Assembly: GCF_041260155.1 (NCBI RefSeq)
Contig: NW_027248372.1
Location: 322,501-386,500 of the forward strand
From: Ptychodera flava
Taxonomy: Eukaryota; Hemichordata; Enteropneusta; Ptychoderidae
DNA length: 64,000 nt
Direction of reading: 5' to 3'
Positions 58,367 through 64,000 of the stretch are shown here, one piece after another (position 1 is the stretch's first letter; every line of letters starts with the position of its first letter). Position numbers and translations under genes: made by a program. The notes under the pieces are model-generated. The model ran no database searches and was not told where the DNA came from. It worked only from the letters and a program-made list of their open reading frames with translations.

Positions 58367-58627
58367 ATACTGATCATCATTTAGGATTCATGTGATAGGG
58401 TACTTTTGTAAGTGTACAATAATGATAGAAATAATCCTTTTGATCGAGAATATTCAGAATCATAAATTTATTAATGGTCTGTAATACGACTGCATGAATT
58501 GGCAAGGAAACTGATCATCATTCAAGATTCGAGTGCCGTAGGGTACTTGCATGAGACTGTAAGTATACAATAATGACAGAAATATTAAAGTTTTTTAACA
58601 AAGATATTCATAATCATAAATTTATTA
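58367..58627. repeat. two-copy ~143-bp tandem duplication
   Basis: ACTGATCATCATT...GGGTACTT...ACAATAATGA.AGAAAT...AATCATAAATTTATTA occurs from 58367 and again from 58510, with moderate divergence. Confidence 0.7.
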
Positions 58628-59836
58628 GTTTTTTCACACTCTTGCTATGATTTATAATGCCATGGCCCTGTGCTATTTCAGAAAAAAGCGCAACTTCTTT
58701 GGATGATATACTTGTCAGTTACTGGAAGCATACCAGCAAAATTTACAGTATATCTTTCTTTTAAGCATAATTTCTGTTTGACCATACTTTATGGTAGAAT
58801 ACACCTTAGCAGGGGTTTAATTAAGAGCCGGCAGCCGGCGAAATTTACCGGTTACTCTCACGATTTCGCCGGCTACTTTTTCGGAAAATTTGAACTCTTT
58901 AATCGCTGAAATATTTTTTACGTTCCGAAATAATACGGACAAGTTTCACAAACTGTGTAGTCAAACTTTGCAACGGCTTTTATGTGAAACAAAACTTAGA
59001 AGACGAGCGACTACTACGATTGCCATGTACTACGATGCAGCACGGTCTTGCGTATATTGCCTTAATAAAATCAGAATTGCAACGGACGATTCTATTGGCT
59101 ACCTAAAATGCTGATCCCGATGTGGAAACCTTTATATACGCAATAAAAACGTTCGTACTACACCTGTCGGCTGTCATTAGCTCAATTCAAAATGGTCGAT
59201 GAACAAATGAAGACGGAAGAGATCGCAAGGTCAAGCTTCTCTGTACGATCTTCGGTTTTGAAGTTGACCAAGAAACAAGAGAAGGATAATTATGTGGATT
59301 TAAAATGTTTTCGAAGACAATGACCTGATTTTTTTCTCATGAAAAACTTCCCGATTACAGTTCGAATTTAGTAAGCCGACGTGCGTTGCACCGTGGTTGG
59401 CGTAAATGTCAAGGTATATAACCAGCCGGACGTATTATATATGTACTGCTTTTTGGTCAATCGACGCCAATAAAAACGTCACCCAGAGAGTGGTTTAAAT
59501 ACGATCAGACCTCTAAAATTCACTTCAAAAGCGTTTCTTAGGTAAAATCCAAATGTGAGCTTCTGAACGTACTAATTCTCATATCCTATATCAAGGTTCA
59601 TACTTGCATACCCATATAGTCAGATAACCTTTAGGGTCTTGTTTCTATTTGCGAAATGTAGTAATGATTGTCATTTTTATCGTTATTGTTAAATAAATTA
59701 TCCTTTTTACCTCCTCAGTGGTATAAAAGTTCTTCATCTACAGATTGCCATACCAAACATCAGGGTTCTTACATTAATTTTAAAGCATAACATTATACAT
59801 TGATGAAAATTGTCTCATTTTCTGTGCTTAAAATAT

Positions 59837-60031
59837 CAGTGTTTCATCCAAGATGGCATCAACAAGGGGGATTTCCCCTGTAATAGAAAATTTCAGGAGA
59901 TTTCACCAGTTCATGTGTTCAACTTGTACCTCTACATTTCATTGGGGGGAGTGGTCCGCCTTGACAAATTAATTGGGGGGCCAACATTTCAACAGAGGGG
60001 CAATCCCCTAGCCACCTGTCTAGATGTAACT
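59837..60031 (+). mobile_element. second copy of the small hAT-like MITE (decayed)
   Basis: Starts CAGTGTTTCATCCAAGATGG and follows the 15294-15505 element block by block (GGCATCAACA, GGGATTTCCCC, CTTGACAAATTA, CAACAGAGGGG). The right terminal repeat has decayed to a TCTAGATGTAAC form. Confidence 0.7.
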
Positions 60032-60182
60032 TTTATAACATCGTCTACAATATCAAATCTGTATCATTAATAATACTGAATTATTATGTTTACTAATCCC
60101 CTAGCCACCTGTCTAGATGTAACTTTTATAACATCGTCTACAATATCAAATCTGTATCATTAATAATACTGAATTATTATGG
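60002..60182. repeat. near-perfect 93-bp tandem duplication
   Basis: The block starting AATCCCCTAGCCACCTGTCT at 60002 is repeated from 60095 with almost no change, so it is recent. It spans the right end of the nested MITE. Confidence 0.9.
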
Positions 60183-60568
60183 TTTACTTCCCAAAAGCAT
60201 AGAGGTTCTTAGGTTCTAAGACTTCATTTTTCTTTGTTCAAAATATCGTCAACATTACCACATTTTATTATTTGTAATTATGAATTATCATATTCAGGCC
60301 TAATCTCCCATGGCTTTTATGATATGAACACACATTGCCCTGGAACACTGCTGACAATTCTCCTGAAATATTAGAAATTCATGTGACTGTGAGCTGTAAA
60401 AAGTGAATTTTAACTCATTTTTCAGGGTTTCCGGCCTTCGGCCGGGAGGGGAAACACCCCCTCCCGGACCCTCCCCCACGACGACTGCTTTGTGGTCATG
60501 GCAGCTGCAAGCCGCCTACTTTTTCATTCTGGCCCCCTACTTCAAAACTTAATGAAACCCCTGCCTTA

Positions 60569-61270
60569 GGGACCGTCTCAGATTGTCGCAGAAGTTCAAG
60601 AAACGAAATTTCTTCGTTTAGATCAAAACCCCCTCCCCTAAACGAAACTTCAAAAGTGCGAAATGTTCATGTCTGCCTGAGAGTACAATGTTGCATTTTG
60701 CTATAGCTACTAAAGACGTATTCCCCTTGTCACATTACAATTAAAGTAAACGATCAGATTTGAGTACTAACAGGGCATTTTACCGCATAAAAGTTTCATT
60801 TTATTTTACTTTCCCTTTTTGCATCTCTTGTGCTGTTCTTTGTCTTTGTGAACACACAATTTGTAGGCGGTAAATAAGCGAAAAACTTTGACAAGGGGGC
60901 CCAGGCATGTTCATAACCAGGTGCATAACAAGTGAGAATAAAGACATCTAGTGGTTAGAGCAGACGCTTATAAATAGCACATTTTTAAAAAAATGATACT
61001 TTTTGTCTTTGTATAATTTGATGAATGAAATGTTTAGGATACAATGTTCCTATCGGTAAATTGTGTTTGGGGCACAAACGAGATGGAAACAGTTACAAAT
61101 TTGTTGGCACGAGTGTGCAGTTTTTCTTTAATTTAAAATAAACACACGAAAACTTGTGATCACAAAATAAAAGTGCGAAAGTGAAGTTCACTGAGTGGAG
61201 GTCAAACCCCCTCCCCCCTAAACGAATAAATTTCGCTTTTTGAACTTCTGCGACAATCTGAGACGGTCCC
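60569..61270. mobile_element. Harbinger-like non-autonomous element, 702 bp
   Basis: Terminal inverted repeats of about 45 bases start GGGACCGTCTCAGATTGTCG, with near identity at the very ends. TTA borders both sides (60566-60568 and 61271-61273), the usual 3-bp target of PIF/Harbinger. The family is inferred from target size only. It inserted at the right edge of the hAT-like element, inside that element's target duplication. Confidence 0.7.
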
Positions 61271-61354
61271 TTAAGGACTCAAAAAACCAATGCAATACTG
61301 TTTTGGTCTAAAGTTTGTGGTAGTTTGTTTTGTTAGTGCTCATGGCATAAATAA

Positions 61355-61560
61355 ACTGAATTTTTCCCCACAGAGTTAACACAGGGATGGTGGCCATTTT
61401 GAATTGTGTGAGGAAATATTGGTTAATTTATTTCTTAAGTACCAAATTTTGCATGGTGACCCCTGTTTTTTTCCTTGATTTTGAAAGTGAGTTGTTTAAA
61501 GTTCCATTCCAGATAGTTTGAGCAAAATTTATGTCTTTTAATTTGGAGGTGCATATTACC
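61355..61560 (-). repeat. dispersed repeat family R1, copy 5 (inverted)
   Basis: Matches the inverted copy at 15600-15835 (CAGAGTTAACACAGGGATGG, GGCCATTTTGAAT, GTACCAAATTTTGCATGG, GTTTGAGCAAAATTTATGT). Confidence 0.65.
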
Positions 61561-62375
61561 AAGTGGACCTGCAACGATACATTTAATTTTAACATTTAAA
61601 TGGGCATTACGGATTTTTTACAAAATCCTGCTACATCTACAAAGGGTATGAGGAGCAATCTCTCTTTTCAGAAAAGAATGTGAATTTTTTTTCAAGAGTT
61701 ATTCCTTAGTCAGTGCATACATGTGTAGCTAGTTAACTGTGGTATGGTTGATTGAGTCTTGTTTGTTCCTTTGTTTCTAGAGGGCAATCTACCTATATAC
61801 CAGTAACCTAAGAATGTCAAATTTGTGGTCAAGCAAGTCAATTAGCAGTTGATAATATTAAACTTTTAAACCTTCTCTAACTCTATCCTGTATATTAAAT
61901 TGCAAAGTTGATATTTCGGGAAAAGGCAATAAACTTTTGACAATGGCCAAAACCAATGTAATTATGCACAAGTTTCATGACAAGCAACAATATACTCTGG
62001 AGGGAGTGACTTTGTCACACCTATTACTCCCTGAACAAGAATTTACTTAATTGTGCACGCTAGAGTATACCAGTACAGTCCCTGTGAGGTACGCACATCT
62101 TTTTCTACTATCTGTAACCAATGGTTGGTACTTATATAGCTGGCAACTACGGGCAAGTTTGTTGCATCTGCTGTCCCTGTTCATACAGAATAACAAGGTC
62201 ACTGCACTGAATTTCACAAAAAAACTTATAAAATCATATAGCATAGACTGATTATACAGAGACCAAATGAGACGATTATTCATTTGCATAATGGTCACTC
62301 CTACAAATCGTGCTTCAATCATTGAATGATTTCTTATACCACAGTCTTCCACACAAGATGATACAGTTCTTAGAT

Positions 62376-62479
62376 GCAGTACGTACAGTAGCTCAAGGTT
62401 TTGCCAGGGTATTTGGGTCGGACAGCAAAACCAGATACCCAGGCAAAACCTCGAGCTACTACATGTATACGTACTGCAG
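62376..62479. repeat. ~45-bp-arm inverted repeat (hairpin)
   Basis: GCAGTACGTACAGTAGCTCA...GGTTTTGCC.GGGTAT pairs with ATACCC.GGCAAAACC...GAGCTACTACATGTATACGT. The loop is short. Non-coding; probably a small foldback element. Confidence 0.75.
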
Positions 62480-63639
62480 CTAGACTGTTCTTGGATTTTG
62501 ATGAGGAACTAACTTCTTACAAACGAATCAGACAGATCTGATTTTGTGCCACTATTTCTGCAAGACCTGTCCCCTTTGCCATCCTTTCTACTGCTGAGAT
62601 TTATTATAAAATTGCGTTTTGCCATGCTTTAATAGACTACAGTTGTGTTTCAACATTTGATTGTGCTTTAGATTCGGCTTGTGTTAATTTCCTGGTTGAT
62701 GTGTTAAGTATGCTGTCTGTTTGAATTTTTCTGTTAAATTGTTTGTTATGAATGCTTGAATGCTTCACACTGGAGCGTTTCTGGGACAGGTGATTATATT
62801 CAGTCACCTCAAACTACATACGCTTCTCAAATGTTTACCTGTCAAGTTGGTAAGGTGATAATAATATAGTGTAATGCAATGTAAACTTACATAGTAAAGT
62901 GTACCGGTACATTGTAATTGTAAATGAACGTGTATCCACCGTCATATTCATATATCACAGAGCAATGTTGCACTCCGGGCATGCACAATTAAAAATGTTT
63001 GGAACAAACAAAATGAAGAGCAAATTGTACAAAAAATATGTTTGTAAGCATTACAATCCTGGGTCAGGTTGCCTGTTGATAATTTAGGGCATGGAGCTCG
63101 GAGGTATCTCTTTGACTGGGGTGACATGAATATGATGATCATGGACACACGTCTTCACAACAACTATCTATGTACACAAACTTGCTTAGATATAGAAGAA
63201 AGTGACGGCTGGAAATTAACTGACTTACATCAACCAGGACTCTGTTGTATTCTTATCACTGCTTACATTGTGTCAGCACCTGCAGTATTAAGTAAGTGGT
63301 ATAATTCCGGTGATTTTCCGGATAACGACAATCCATTACAGCGTACCCGCCATTACAAACACTGTACTTTGCATATCAATGCACTCTTCCCTGGCAACAT
63401 GCGTTTAGTTTACATCGATATAAACTACACTAGCTTAAAGGGTCTTAAACTGGATTCGTAGTCAGAGTAGAATTTTATGTTTATAATAGCTACGGTGTTA
63501 CATTTGAAATCATCTAGTTACACATGAATATTTTTCAATCGTTTGTTTCCGTAATTGGGCGACTTTCAATGTACGTTACCAAATTACAAAATTACATTTT
63601 TTTTAGTTAGTTAGGTGGTAAATGACCTTTAATGACCTC

Positions 63640-63845
63640 GACAGGTCTCCCCTTGGTCATGTTTCTTACGGCGCATGCACAGAAAACCGCGTAATTTCAA
63701 GATTGCGTGCTGTTCGTAAAGCTTCTCCCACACAGTTTCACTTTCAGGCGCAATTTTTCTAGTGTCGTGTACGTCCATTTCGTACAAAATAGAATACGTT
63801 TAAACAGGTGGTTTGGCTGAAATGCAAAGACGAAAAAAATGTCCG
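63640..63845 (+). promoter_or_regulatory. weak promoter-like end, possible first exon
   Basis: CpG content rises here, and a short frame MQRRKKCP runs into a strong donor (CCG|GTAAGT at 63845/63846). This could be the first exon of a gene continuing past the window, or the far 5' part of the divergent TPR-CHAT gene. Nothing in the window decides this. Confidence 0.2.
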
Positions 63846-64000
63846 GTAAGTTAGTTTTTTTCGTATTTTAACATTTGGACGTCGAATCACAACAATTTGA
63901 AACAGGAACTCTTCATGTCTGCGGCAACTTCCTCTGAAAAGTGTCGTTTTCCGCCGTAGTTGTTCACACAACATCAACTTCTGAATTCAAAATCGTAAGT

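Larger units (their letters stand above)
58810..60563. mobile_element. hAT-like DNA transposon remnant, 1.75 kb
   Basis: The ends CAGGGGTTTAATTAAG and (reversed) CAGGGGTTTCATTAAG are terminal inverted repeats. CCTTAG borders both (58804-58809 and 60564-60569). CAGGG-type ends suggest hAT, with the caveat of a 5-6-bp target duplication. Near both ends a GCC(G/C)GCC-CTACTTTTTC-like block recurs in direct orientation. No transposase frame survives. A decayed copy of the small hAT-like MITE is nested inside, so it also hosted later insertions. Confidence 0.65.
57720..64000. other. upstream region of the TPR-CHAT gene
   Basis: No protein gene recognised. It holds a duplicated block (58367-58627), the transposon stack 58810-61270, one R1 repeat, a hairpin (62376-62479) and a CpG-richer right end. 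Non-coding 5' exons of the TPR-CHAT gene may lie here but cannot be placed. Confidence 0.5.

Noticed and set aside
63069-63461. 130-codon open frame, plus strand
   Set aside because: No recognisable motif or neighbouring exon; kept out although it is the longest frame near the right end.
1-64000. CRISPR arrays, operons or other prokaryotic systems
   Set aside because: Spliced genes, intron structure and transposon types are all eukaryotic; no direct-repeat/spacer pattern was seen.

Overview
This window is eukaryotic: it has long AT-rich introns with GT..AG splice sites, many inverted-repeat DNA transposons and one LTR retrotransposon. The best fit is an invertebrate deuterostome. The inference rests on a CatSper-beta gene, a metazoan TPR-CHAT gene of TTC28 type, and a Ty3/gypsy element with the integrase-before-RT order known from deuterostome Gmr1-like elements. 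A hemichordate is my guess, with echinoderm or cephalochordate as alternatives; the species cannot be fixed from the sequence alone.

Layout. 1-9288 is intergenic and holds a large foldback element (3893-4484). 9289-38248 (+) is CATSPERB, the beta auxiliary subunit of the sperm cation channel CatSper. I could place 26 coding exons that join in phase to about 1,072 residues, apart from one frameshift (exon 8) and one in-frame TGA (exon 19). Its longest intron (17403-25992) contains a CpG-rich island with a THAP-domain fragment, a tandem array carrying octamer (ATGCAAAT) motifs, and CRE and TCTCGCGAGA motifs. The island is split by a young 6.1-kb Gmr1-like LTR retrotransposon (18978-25123, minus strand). 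38249-43120 is the intergenic space between two convergent genes.

43121-57701 (-) is a 14-exon gene for a 1,574-residue TPR-CHAT protein related to TTC28. Its CHAT (caspase/separase-like) domain keeps the Cys but has Tyr where the catalytic His is expected. 57702-64000 is upstream sequence with a stack of nested or abutting DNA transposons (58810-61270) and a weak promoter-like end.

The two genes have no obvious shared pathway; they are tail-to-tail neighbours. Much of the non-coding DNA is accounted for by TTAA-flanked foldback MITEs, hAT-like elements with 6-bp target duplications, a Harbinger-like element, and two dispersed unclassified repeat families shared between introns of both genes.
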